Shown here piece by piece: positions 23,515-33,284 of a stretch of DNA of 64,000 nucleotides. The position numbers were made by a program, and so were the translations under genes. How positions within the stretch are numbered: the first letter of the stretch is position 1; the number at the start of each line of letters is the position of its first letter. The notes beneath the pieces are model-generated. The model ran no database searches. It saw only the letters and a program-made list of their open reading frames with translations, and was not told the origin of the DNA. This DNA is from Hypomesus transpacificus (Eukaryota; Chordata; Actinopteri; Osmeriformes; Osmeridae), in NCBI RefSeq assembly GCF_021917145.1, contig NC_061076.1, forward strand, positions 992,344-1,056,343, read 5' to 3'.

Positions 23515-26500
23515 TGTTCTTCATCTTCAGGGTCAGGTTTTCCTGCCTCAGCTTGCGGTTGACCTGCTGTAGGTACTTGATGTAGTCGATGGCTTTCTTC
23601 AGCACGCCTGACTTGTGCATCTGCAAACAGGATTTAGAGTCATCATGTTAGCCTGGGCCCTGGTCAGACTAACCATGAAGTCATAATGTTAGCATGTTAG
23701 CTTGGGCCCTGGTCAGACTAACCATGAAGTCATACTGTTAGCATGTTAGCCTGGGCCCTGGTCAGACTAACCATGAAGTCATAATGTTAGCATGTTAGCC
23801 TGGGCCCTGGTCAGACTAACCATGAAGTCATAATGTTAGCATGTTAGCCTGGGCCCTGGTCAGACTAACCATGAAGTCATAATGTTAGCATGTTAGCCTG
23901 GGCCCTGGTCAGACTAACCATGAAGTCATAATGTTAGCATGTTAGCTTGGGCCCTGGTCAGACTAACCATGAAGTCATAATGTTAGCATGTTAGCCTGGG
24001 CCCTGGTCAGACTAACCATGAAGTCATAATGTTAGCATGTTAGCCTGGGCCCTGGTCAGACTAACCATGAAGTCATAATGTTAGCATGTTAGCCTGTGCC
24101 CTGGTCAGACTAACCATTAAGTCATAATGTTAGCATGTTAGCTTGGGCCCTGGTCAGACTAACCATGAAGTCATAATGTTAGCATGTTAGACTTGGCCCT
24201 GGTCAGACTAACCATGAAGTCATAATGTTAGCATGTTAGCCTGTGCCCTGGTCAGACTAACCATGAAGTCATAATGTTAGCATGTTAGCCTGGGCCCTGG
24301 TCAGACTAACCATGAAGTCATAATGTTAGCATGTTAGCCTGGGCCCTGGTCAGACTAACCATGAAGTCATAATGTTAGCATGTTAGCCTGTGCCCTGGTC
24401 AGACTAACCATGAAGTCATAATGTTAGCATGTTAGCCTGGGCCCTGGTCAGACTAACCATGAAGTCATAATGTTAGCATGTTAGCCTGTGCCCTGGTCAG
24501 ACTAACCATGAAGTCATAATGTTAGCATGTTAGCCTGTGCCCTGGTCAGACTAACCATGAAGTCATAATGTTAGCATGTTAGCCTGTGCCCTGGTCAGAC
24601 TAACCATGAAGTCATAATGTTAGCATGTTAGCCTGTGCCCTGGTCAGACTAACCATGAAGTCATAATGTTAGCATGTTAGCCTGGGCCCTGGTCATACTA
24701 ACCTTGGCGTCGTTGCCCATCACCAGGTCTCTGAGCTCCAGGATCTTGTCGTTGATGGACGACCTGTACCGTTTCTCAATGATGTTGTGAGTGGTCCTCT
24801 TCTCCCCCTCCTTCACCACGCCCCCTGGCCCCACCCCCATCATCTGGCTCTGGTCCATTATTTGTCTGATCCCGCCTCCACACTGGGCGTTACCCGACTG
24901 CAGCTGTTTGATTGGTAGTTTGTCACCGCCCATCATGACGGGCACGGTGGTCAGGATGTTGCTGCTCATCAGAGTCTGAGTGAGAGGGAGGAGGAGAGTG
25001 GAAGACAGGAAGGTAAAGTTAGTGAAGAGGGAGGCATGATGACAGGAAGTTAATAGAGGAGGAGGACAGGAAGTGAGGTCAGGATCTGCCTCCTGAAGAC
25101 ACCGTCTGATCAGAGGGGAAGACTCACAGGAACCTGCAGAGCGGTGGTCTGGATGGGCGTGGTCAGGGTGGTGATTGGGTTCTGCATGGTGGACAGAACC
25201 TGGGTCCCATCTGGCTTCAGAGTGGTCAGAACCAGAGAGTCTGTCTTCAGAATCTGAGGCTGGTGAACCAGGAGCTGAGGGAGGGAGCACAATGGTTGAG
25301 TTAATTTAAATCATTTCAAGTTATTCCTCCCCTCAAAATAATATTTGTTGTCAGGAAAGTAGAAAAGGCTAAAGATCCTTGTGTGTTGTCAGTGTTTTTA
25401 TTGAGAGCCATTTCCTAAATAAGTGAAGCCTTGAAGTGTCCAGATCCCTCACCTGCTGCATCTGCGGCTGCATGGTGTGAACTGTAGTGGGCGTCTGGAT
25501 GGTCTGAATGGTCTGGCCATTCTGTGTCAGGACACGCTGGTGCTGGATGGTCATTGGCTGGACCTGCTGTGATGTCATAATGCTCTGCATCTGTGGTTGG
25601 AGGACTGCGGGCAGATGAAAAAAAAAAAAGAGAATAACTCAGTAACATCATCTAACCTATTCTAAATGATTATATTAAGTGTTTTAATGAGACACCCCTT
25701 CCTAGAACAAAAGCGTGGTCCCTCCGCCCCTCTCCCCCCCTCCCTCCCTCCCCCTCCCTCCGCCCCCTTCCCCCTCCCCCCCTCCCTCCCCCCTGACCTT
25801 GGAAGCCCGTGGTGGGGCTCTGGTGGCAGATGACCGGGTTCTGGATGAAGCGGGACTGGCCCCCGTTGGAGGTGATCATGACCGTCTGGGCCTGGGTCTG
25901 GATGGGCATGGTCTGGTTGTGTGTCTGGACCAGGGTGTGGACTGGGAATGTCTGGGTCTGCAGGGGGAGGCCCTGGGTGTGGACCTGGATAGTGGGCTGG
26001 GCTTGGGGCTGGGGATGGGGCTGGATGTGTTGGGGCTGAGGCTGGGGCCGGGGCTGGAGCAGAGGAGGGGTACGGGTCACATGGTGCTGCCCAGCCGAGA
26101 TGGTCTGGATGGGGGTCTGGGGCGGGGTGAGGGGCATGGACTGGGGGGTCAGCATCCCTGAGGGCACGAGGGTGCCCTTGCTGGGCTGGTAGACGGGGGA
26201 GGTAGTGGGGGTGCTGGGGGTCTGGGGGGGGGCTGGGTTGGAGGACGCTGGCCCAGACTGGAGGGAGCCCGCGGAGGGCATCTGGTCATCAAAGAGGTCC
26301 GGAAAATCCCCCACCTGGTTACTGATGAACTGGACCATCTCTGTAGGAAGAGAGAGAGGGAGGGAGAGGGAGGGAGGACCAAAGAGGGATGGTGTTGAGT
26401 CTAAAGAAGCTTTTCACACATATTAATTGACGTTTAATTATTATAAAAATAATAAATGAATAAAGTTATAAATATGGAAAGCAAAGTGAGAAAAAAAAAG

Positions 26501-29500
26501 AGAAGCATAAAACGACATAATTCTACTATGTTTCCCTGAGTTTGTTTGATGTTTCTTATCAGAGGAAAAACCCCAGTGCTTCATGAAGTCCAATAAAGAC
26601 ATAAACGTGTCCTAGTTCCTTAAGCTGTCACTGTGTCACTGCACGGGTGAGCATCCCTGAGGAGCGTGGTTAATGCTTAATGCTTCCTCACACACTGAAC
26701 ATGACAGATCGATCACTAGGATACTGGATCCCCTCCCCAGACCCCTGAGACACCTGAGGCTCAGGTACTGCAGGTTAGTCCACCTTACACCCACTCGCTG
26801 CCTACTGACTCAGGAATGATCCGCTACTTACTACTTGTTCATGACTAAGTCACTGTTAACTCTAATGACTAGAAGCATGATCTGGTCACACCAACATGAT
26901 CTGGTCACACCAACATGATCTGGTCACACCAACATGATCTGGTCACACCAACATGTCCTTGACTGACGAGATCTCAGACTGAGCCAGATTGTTGCCAAGG
27001 ACAAGCTAATGGTGACTAACTCAAGGTTCCTGGCCCAGGCCTTGACTTGCAATACGGCTACTGTTCTGACCCAGAGTCAGGGGGGAGAGATAGGGAAATA
27101 AGCCATTACTGTGTATGGTGGAGATGTTGTATAGCTAGCCTTGAGAAAGGCCAAGGTTACCTAGCAGCTGATGAATGCAGAAAGACTAAGATAATCTAAC
27201 ACAGATAACCTGGGTGACAATAGAAAGTAGGTGAAAGAGGAAGTCAGATAAAGTCCTGGCTCTAGTAATGTACACATGATCACTTCTCTACAACGGCAGC
27301 TGGCAGCAGATGTGAAGCCAGTCTGGCTCAGACCACTGGAGAGATTCACAACCCATCAGGACACTTTGTTTGGAACATGTCCGTGACGTTTTGCCATGAT
27401 GGTTTCCTAACTGTTCTTCCTTGTATTGTACCTAGTTAAGCCACTGCATTCCTAGAGTAACAAACGGGCATTGTTTTGTTTCAATGGTTACACAACACCA
27501 GACATGATATTATCATGTAAAGTTACACAACACTGGACATGATATTATCATGGGAGGGGTCAGATGGCCGGACGGTCAGATGGCTGAGCGGTTAGGGAAT
27601 CAGGTTATTAATCAGAAAGTTGCCGGTTCGATTCCCGGCTGTGCAAAATTACGTTGTGTCCTTGGGCAAGGCACTTCACCCTACTTGTCCCGGGGGGAAT
27701 GTCCCTGTACTTACTGTAAGTCGCTCTGGATAAGAGCGTCTGCTAAACGTGTCCCTGAAGAGTCCACATCAAGAGAAACATCTCTGTGGACTTTGGAGTG
27801 ACTTGACTGTGAAGTGGATGGACTTTCAGCAAGCAGCAGGCAATCGGGATTAGACCACCACTGAGCTCTAAGTGGCCTTGACCTCACTATACTGTAGTCA
27901 CAGATTGGAGAGACTATGATTGGAGAGACTATGATTGGAGAGACTATGGTAGTCAAGGCAAGCCCTTCTTGGCCTTCAGACACACAGGTGAGGTATTGAA
28001 GGGACTGCATGGTTGGTCCATACAGAATCACCTGAGCCTGTCCCAACACTCACCCCCCACACTGCACTCTCTCTCTTTCACTCGCTCTCAAAAATGTGGA
28101 CACACAGAGACAGAAATGCATGCACACACACACACACACTCTCCACAGGGAGTTAGCTTTCAGCAGAAGGACAGAACAAAACCCTGCCCCCCGCCCCCCT
28201 CCTCCACTGCCCCCCCTGCCCCCCTCCTCCCCTGCCCCCCCTGACCCGAGGACAAGAGAGATACAAAGAAATAAAGCCGTCAGAGGGAGAGGCTCTCCTT
28301 GGTTTCTCAGCAGAGAGACATGTTCTGTAATGAGAGCAGTGGCAGGAGAACATGAAGGAGAACCTTCTAGACTGCCGGCGCTACGGGACCAGACAGACAG
28401 GCAGACAGGCAGTAAGGCAGACAGGCAGACAGACAGGCAGGCAGGCACACTCCCTCCCTCCTTGTCATCACTCCATCCATGCCTCTCTCTCTGTCTGTAT
28501 CTGGTAACTTGGCATTCAGTGAAATTCCGCTCTAATTGAAATCCGGTGACGCCTGCAGGCTGCAGTCCCCTCGTTTCACAGAGAGACTAAAGGGATCAAC
28601 CTTGTTTTGAACTGGACAGGATGTGATCTAGCTGCTGAGCTTTGGGGACAGTGCACACTCAGCTGGGCCTGGACGCTGGTGCGAGAGGGGGGCCTGAGAG
28701 GGGGGCCTGGACGCTGGTGCGAGAGGGGGGCCTGAGAGGGGGGCCTGGACGCTGGTGCGAGAGGGGGGCCTGAGAGGGGGGCCTGAGAGGGGGCCTGGAC
28801 ACTGGTGCGAGAGGGGGGCCTGAGAGGGGGGCCTGAGAGGGGGGCCTGGACACTGGTGCGAGAGGGGGGCCTGAGAGGGGGGCCTGAGAGGGGGGCCTGG
28901 ACGCTGGTGCGAGAGGGGGGCCATGGGGTCTTTGTCACCAATCACGGTTGACAGTCACGGTTGTTTTGACAGTGCTCCATTATAAAGACTGTTTTTCATG
29001 TCTGAAAAAGTGCATCTATTATATAATATATATATATATATATATATTTGGGCTGGTTGATGAATAATAGATTTCCAGGTACTGTTTATAATTGTATTTT
29101 TCATTTGATGAGTGCAGGAATGAGAGTCTGCAGATCTAGTTTTTTTCATTATTTTAAGATTAGTTGTAAATGAATTCTCACTCTTAGATTCCACAACCAT
29201 GCCTTGTTTTGTCATTCCGTTCTATTCTTGTATTCTATTCTGTTAAGTCACGCTCTTCTGGAAAGTTTGACAACCACCCACGCGAAAACATAGCTATTCA
29301 GCTATGCAATGAACCCTTCTGGAAGGCTAGACGGAAAATATGCATAATTTACGAGAAACTTTCCCAAACTTTTGATTTCACCTGTTTAACGCAGAATATT
29401 TTGGAATTTTCTAAACTGATGACAGGTATCACGGCACCACAAGCACGTTAATCTGAATAGCATTTGTATTTCCGTATTTTTCGTTCCACAAACAACAGTT

Positions 29501-29785
29501 TTTCAACAATTTTATATACCCAAGTATCACATTATAATTGGACTACTGCGCATCTAGGTTAAACCCTGGATTTGACACATGATGCTCATCTATATGACTT
29601 GTGAGGTCCGCAATAACAAGGTAGCGCTCGGGACTGAGCGGAAACAAGAGTTGTAACTGCAGAAACACAACAATAACCCAAACGACTTTCTTACCATCGA
29701 TATCCCCCAGAGTAAATTCATTGCCCAGTTCTGACAGCGTAGGGTCCATGTTTTCCAGAGACGGGATGTGCTGCCCGCTGTCCAT
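18460..29785 (-). CDS. srebf2: Sterol regulatory element-binding protein 2
   Basis: This is an ER-membrane-bound bHLH-zip factor. Its N-terminal half is released by S1P/S2P when sterols are low and activates cholesterol genes. Exons in transcript order: 29785-29695, 26340-25798, 25604-25453, 25274-25128, 24975-24703, 23620-23515, 23211-23054, 22860-22656, 22455-22280, 22069-21820, 21634-21465, 21181-21010, 20808-20694, 20589-20480, 20276-20144, 19989-19824, 19260-19084, 18958-18844, 18680-18460. They total 3480 nt, 1159 residues (human 1141). The N-terminus is acidic ([20 protein letters not shown]). A Gln/Pro-rich region follows, then the bHLH at about 369-420 with [15 protein letters not shown] (SREBP-type Tyr about 381), then the zipper. 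TM1 contains [14 protein letters not shown], with the S2P site about L511-C512. TM2 follows, and the SCAP-binding tail contains [10 protein letters not shown] and [29 protein letters not shown] and KMHKSGVL favour SREBP-2 over SREBP-1. An upstream in-frame ATG at 29845 would add 20 residues. Confidence 0.97.
19419..19486 (-). ncRNA. mir33: mir-33 precursor hairpin
   Basis: The minus strand at 19481-19461 carries a 21-nt sequence beginning GTGCATTG that is identical to mature miR-33a as I remember it. The opposite arm contains CAATGTGTCTGCAGTGCAGC, similar to the 3p strand. The arms close with CTGAG at 19486 and CTCAG at 19419-19423, giving a ~68-nt hairpin with a CATGATCCTGCTTCCCGG-like loop. 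It lies in the srebf2 intron between exons 16 and 17, the conserved vertebrate host position, in the sense orientation. miR-33 represses ABCA1-type sterol efflux genes while its host gene promotes sterol synthesis. Confidence 0.96.
19535..19822 (-). repeat. GTGTGTGTGGCAGT/GGCTGT minisatellite at srebf2 exon 16 donor
   Basis: About 20 units of a GT run ending GGCAGT or GGCTGT. The array runs directly up to the exon 16 donor (19823). On the transcribed strand the intron begins GTACACACACTGCCACACAC, the first repeat unit. Confidence 0.9.
21245..21440 (-). repeat. Purine-rich GGAGGTGGAGGGAGGAGAGG repeat, srebf2 intron
   Basis: Degenerate G/A-rich units on the plus strand (C/T on the transcribed strand) between srebf2 exons 11 and 12. 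Long open frames are low-complexity shadows. Confidence 0.85.
22862..22963 (-). repeat. (GA)n microsatellite at srebf2 exon 8 acceptor
   Basis: About 100 bp of GA on the plus strand, i.e. CT on the transcribed strand. It runs directly into the acceptor TCTCTCAG before exon 8 (22860). Confidence 0.95.
23460..23512 (-). repeat. (CA)n microsatellite at srebf2 exon 6 donor
   Basis: About 50 bp of CA. On the transcribed strand the intron begins GTATGTGTGTGTG immediately after exon 6 (23515), so the GT repeat starts at donor position +5. Confidence 0.95.
23636..24700 (-). repeat. 49-bp minisatellite starting at srebf2 exon 5 donor
   Basis: About 21 copies of a 49-bp unit (plus strand begins GTCATAATGTTAGCATGTTA and ends GACTAACCATGAA), with G/T and C/T variants at fixed positions. 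On the transcribed strand each unit begins GTTAGTCTGACCAGGG. The true donor is AAG|GTTAGTATGACCAGGG at 24702. Thus the array looks seeded from the donor region, and every unit displays a donor-like GTTAGT. Confidence 0.96.
26876..26955. repeat. Four-copy 19-bp repeat CATGATCTGGTCACACCAA
   Basis: Four perfect tandem copies of a 19-bp unit in srebf2 intron 1, which otherwise consists of unique sequence, one SINE and short repeats. Confidence 0.9.
27574..27748 (+). mobile_element. tRNA-headed SINE, copy 1 (srebf2 intron 1)
   Basis: The head contains a pol III A box (TGGCTGAGCGGTT) and B box (GGTTCGATTCC). The body contains TTGTGTCCTTGGGCAAGGCA, and the tail GTAAGTCGCTCTGGATAAGA then GCGTCTGCTAAA, shared with other teleost SINE/LINE 3' ends. 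It is inserted antisense to srebf2. The poly(A)/tandem tail is short or lost, and this copy has diverged slightly (CTTGTCCC for CTTGCCTC). Confidence 0.9.
28675..28925. repeat. GC-rich minisatellite GGCCTGGACGCTGGTGCGAG
   Basis: Units of GGGGGGCCTGAGAG and GGCCTGGACGCTGGTGCGAG in an irregular alternation of about 15 elements, with an A/G variant (GACACTGG). Located in srebf2 intron 1. Confidence 0.9.
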
Positions 29786-30180
29786 CCTGTAACTGAGGCT
29801 CGCCTCCCCGGTCTTTACCGGAGCCGGGTTGTCGAAGAGAACCAATGAAGGGAGAGCTGTTTGGGCGTCACTAACGTCAACCGAGGCTTTATCTTATCTG
29901 TTAGAATATAAATTTATTATCTGATAAAATGATACAATTCACGAGCGCCTCGGAGAGGCGGACTTCTGTACAAATGAATACATTTTCAATATTGAAGACG
30001 CCATCTTCTTGTTTTCCCCTCCTTTACGTCATTCACAAACACAGCCTGTATAAGCATGAGACCAGGCACCACTAACCAATCAAATAGCCACATTCGCCGT
30101 GGCCTGATAGTACCACAGCGCCTATAGGGCCGGCTGGCTAGACTCCGCCCATTACAGTCGACGTTTCAACACAGTACCTG
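29786..30180 (-). promoter_or_regulatory. srebf2 5' UTR/promoter with CCAAT boxes
   Basis: CCAAT motifs occur at 29842-29846 and 30075-30079, upstream of the srebf2 ATG (29785), in moderately CpG-containing sequence. Vertebrate SREBF2 promoters use NF-Y together with an SRE; I did not find a convincing SRE. The region is inferred from position. Confidence 0.35.
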
Positions 30181-31295
30181 TGTATATCCGCCACTTCGGG
30201 GCATGTAGTGTGTAGGCTATAATACATACAATAAATGTATTATTATCCCATTATAATAATTTGCACTATTGTACTGTACTCCACTTAGGTTAAAATAGGT
30301 TATAGGGTTGAAACAGGTTTTATGTGCATTTAGGGTTAGTATAGTGTACTATTTATTGTTATCTGTAATTTAGGAAGTTTTAGCATTAGGGTTAGTATAG
30401 TCGATTATTTATTGCTATCTGTATATTTAGGAAGTTTCACTTATTTAAGCTCAGCATAGATGTAAATTATGTTCCGTGTACTTATATGTTATGCCAGGTG
30501 CTTGCGTTGTCTTGTCTTAAGAATTTCAGTGCCCAGTCTAACCTTGTGTTGTTCTGTGTACCTGACAAATAAAAGACTTGAACTTGAACTATACATTACG
30601 CAATAGTGGTAATATGTAAATCAATCAGAACAATTACTTGCACCTGTGACTGGACGAGTTCATGCAATTTTACATAATAAAAAACAACAAACCATTTGAG
30701 ATTCCTGCGAAACTTGTTTATCTTTTGATTCCATCCAAAAAAGCAAAAAAGGCAACTGTCACAACTGTCTGACAGCTAGGGATGTCATAACAACAAAAGT
30801 CATGACAACCATTACAATTCAGTCTCAGTTTATAAATAACTGCAATTCCTGCTAAATAAGTTTCCTAAGTTGCTATCATACATTTTTGTTAATATAATAA
30901 AAAATGCATCAATATTAAAATAGCTCTGAAAATCCATTCTATAAATACTGTTCGTGAACACCAAAAAATACAAATATTGTAAGTGCACATTATTTAACTT
31001 CATTTCCAAAACTGTGAATTGTGCTTTTACTGCATAAATACTTCACTTTCTAGGTAAATCCTTGTCTATGGATCATTAATAACCCCAAAACAGATATACT
31101 TAACACTGTCAGTTATGTGTGCAGGAGTGTAAGAAGTAGATAGCCAAGCGCTATAATAAAGTCTGATTGGGATAAGGTGCTAAGACATAAACCAGTTTCA
31201 ACCAGAATCCAAACTTTGAAAGTTGTGTAGAGATGGAGCCGTCCTGTGAAGGATCTTCCAGCTCTTCTTCCAGCTCTTGCCGTTCTGATTGTCCC
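30180..31295. other. AT-rich spacer between srebf2 and the GIMAP gene
   Basis: No exon-like frame. The stretch 30470-30595 ending GACAAATAAAAGACTTGAAC followed by TTGAAC resembles a 3' tail common to teleost interspersed repeats, so a degraded retroelement end is likely. The remainder is the probable 3' UTR of the GIMAP gene. No clear minus-strand AATAAA was found. Confidence 0.4.
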
Positions 31296-33284
31296 TCATT
31301 TGTTCCAGTAGATCTCGTAGGACCTCCTCTCAGAGTGGTTGTTGTCCATGGTGGACCTGACCTTCTCCCTCACCACCTTGACCACCAGGCCTCCCGTCAG
31401 AGCCATGCCCGCCGCAGCCTTCCCGATCTCTGCCACCGCCGTCAGGATGCGTGCCGTGGCCCCCATGGTGCCCACGGCGTCCGACATGACCCCCCCGGCC
31501 ACCACCGCCTCCCCCACAGTGGCCCCAGCCGACCCAGCCCCTGCACACTGGACGGCTCCAGCAGCAACACTGCCCCCGGTGGTGACAGCATGCTGCCCCG
31601 CTAGGGCAGCTACCTGTCCCGCCCCCTGTGCTACAGTAGAGTTAGCTACACCGACCGCCCCCACAGCAGCTGTTCCAGCCCCGTTCAGGGCAGTGACGCC
31701 GACAGTGGCCCCCTCTAGGGCCGCCCCCAGGGCTGCCCCCGCCCCCACAGCGCCCCCCACCCCGGCTGCCACCCCCACTGCCGCCACCCCCATCAGGCTC
31801 ACCTGCCCCAGGGCATCCAGGGCCGCCTCCCCTGGCCCGGCAGCCTCCGCCCCGGCCAGGGCGCCCACGGACCCCCCCAGCAGCCCCCCAGTTGCCGCCC
31901 CCAGCGCCACAGCTGTCTTCCCGGCCGCTGCTGCCACTATGGCCCCCACAGCCTTCCCCATCCCGGCACCCCCTGCCACTGACATACCGGCCAGCTGTCC
32001 TGCTGCTAAGCCTACCGTGTTCCCCAGAGCCGCTGCCCCTGCCGCCGCTGCTAGCGGGGCTGCTGCCCCGAACACCGCCCCCACAGCCATGCCCGTGGCC
32101 CCGGCCGCCACCAGGATCTTCACCCTTTCCAGAACCTTCCCGGAGAGGGCCGCCTCCCTCCGGAAGCGAGACAGAGCTGAGCGGAAAGACGGGATCCTGC
32201 TGTGACTCACCACCCCGCCACGCCTGCCTTCAAACTGGCTCCACCCCCTCTCTGCCCTGTCACTCAGGAGGCTGAGGTCACTCCCTCCCCTCTCCTCCGT
32301 CCACCTCTCCAGCCTCCGCTCCTCCCTCCCTTCTCCCCTAGACCCTCCCCTCTCCAGGCCTCTCATCCTCACCCCTCCTCCTGAGCCGCCCTCCCCTCCC
32401 CCTCCTCTCAGCCCCTCCCAATCGAGATCACACTTCCTTCTTTTAGAAACTTTGGCCTCCTCCTCTCCCTCCCCCTGGCCGCTCTCCATCGCCAACACCA
32501 TCCTCACCTGCTCTTCTCTAATGGCAGCCTCTGCCTCCAGGAACATAGCGTTGGTGTAGAAGCCTCCTTCGTTCCCCTCCACCATGCTCTCCACCTTCCT
32601 CAGCAGCTCTCTGACCTGCTGGACATCTCCAGGGTCTCTGTTGTTCAGGACGTGGTACCTCCCCCCACACCTGTCTACCAGACCCCTCAGCTCCTCCTGG
32701 GGCGCCTTCCTCAGGTACCCCTCCATCCCCCTCCCCTCCAGGTCATCGCCATGGGTGAACAGGACCAGGGTGTGGTCACGCACCGCACCCTCCCCGAATA
32801 TCTGCGACATCTCGCGGACGGCCCGCGCCTCGTCCTGGGTGTAGCGGCCCAGCGGGATGACCAGGAGGAAGGCGTGGGGGCCAGGGGCAGAGAGGGTCAC
32901 ACATTTGGCTATCTCAGCGTGGGTCTCCTCCTCCTGCAGATGCGTGTCTCCGAACCCAGGCATGTCTACCACCACCACCCTTCTCTTCCTCCCCGCTCCC
33001 CCCCCTTCCTCCTCCAGATCGGCACTGCCCTGCTCACACACCTGTGTGACGGACCGGGCGCTCAGCTCAGACAGGAAGTGCTTGTGGCCCAGGATGGTGT
33101 TACCTGAGGCACTTTTCCCTGACCCGGTTTTACCGATCAGAACGAGCCTGAGTTCTTCTGTCCCTCTGGTTGTTGTGTCATCCTCTTCCTCGGCCTGGAC
33201 ATCCCGGTCTGGGCCCCTCCCCCCTCCTCCTCTCCCTCCTGGGGGAAAGACAACAATGTGTGTTGGGTTGACAGATGACAACAT
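31296..33284 (-). CDS. GIMAP/AIG1-type GTPase with long Gly/Ala/Val-rich tail
   Basis: A single uninterrupted 662-codon frame. Residues 45-260 form an AIG1 (GTPase of immunity-associated protein) domain. The P-loop GKTGSGKS lies at 51-58, the switch region with DMPGFGD starts at 107, the G4-like THGDDL at 177-182, and LNNRD near 213. The GIMAP-specific helix region (LLRKVESMVEGN) follows. Residues 260-385 are charged and Gly/Arg/Glu-rich. Residues 388-637 are about 250 residues almost entirely Ala, Gly, Val, Leu and Thr, in runs resembling glycine zippers (GAVFGAAAPLAAAAGAAALG), presumably membrane-interacting. The C-terminus is basic. GIMAPs act on intracellular membranes in lymphocyte survival and defence; the role of this fish member is unknown. 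A strong acceptor motif (CTTTCCCCCAG, ending 33239) lies inside the first 16 codons, so the true N-terminus may come from an upstream exon. A donor at 33408 (AAAG|GTGAGTAG) supports a 5' exon. Confidence 0.88.
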   Translation of the reverse strand: MLSSVNPTHIVVFPPGGRGGGGRGPDRDVQAEEEDDTTTRGTEELRLVLIGKTGSGKSASGNTILGHKHFLSELSARSVTQVCEQGSADLEEEGGGAGRKRRVVVVDMPGFGDTHLQEEETHAEIAKCVTLSAPGPHAFLLVIPLGRYTQDEARAVREMSQIFGEGAVRDHTLVLFTHGDDLEGRGMEGYLRKAPQEELRGLVDRCGGRYHVLNNRDPGDVQQVRELLRKVESMVEGNEGGFYTNAMFLEAEAAIREEQVRMVLAMESGQGEGEEEAKVSKRRKCDLDWEGLRGGGGEGGSGGGVRMRGLERGGSRGEGREERRLERWTEERGGSDLSLLSDRAERGWSQFEGRRGGVVSHSRIPSFRSALSRFRREAALSGKVLERVKILVAAGATGMAVGAVFGAAAPLAAAAGAAALGNTVGLAAGQLAGMSVAGGAGMGKAVGAIVAAAAGKTAVALGAATGGLLGGSVGALAGAEAAGPGEAALDALGQVSLMGVAAVGVAAGVGGAVGAGAALGAALEGATVGVTALNGAGTAAVGAVGVANSTVAQGAGQVAALAGQHAVTTGGSVAAGAVQCAGAGSAGATVGEAVVAGGVMSDAVGTMGATARILTAVAEIGKAAAGMALTGGLVVKVVREKVRSTMDNNHSERRSYEIYWNK

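Noticed and set aside
23636-24700. Regular 49-bp repeats considered as a CRISPR array
   Set aside because: No spacers; plain tandem repeat in a vertebrate intron.
27574-27660. tRNA gene suggested by A and B boxes
   Set aside because: Sequence does not fold as a full tRNA and is followed by a SINE body and tail repeated at two other places.
18460-29785. Assignment as srebf1
   Set aside because: [17 protein letters not shown], mir-33 in intron 16 and the MEI1-CCDC134 neighbours are SREBF2 features.
29786-30180. A sterol regulatory element in the srebf2 promoter
   Set aside because: No convincing match to the SRE consensus was found by eye; only CCAAT boxes are clear.
31339-32205. 288-codon Pro/Ala-rich plus-strand frame
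   Set aside because: It is the antisense shadow of the Gly/Ala-rich tail of the GIMAP gene; no start context or family similarity.
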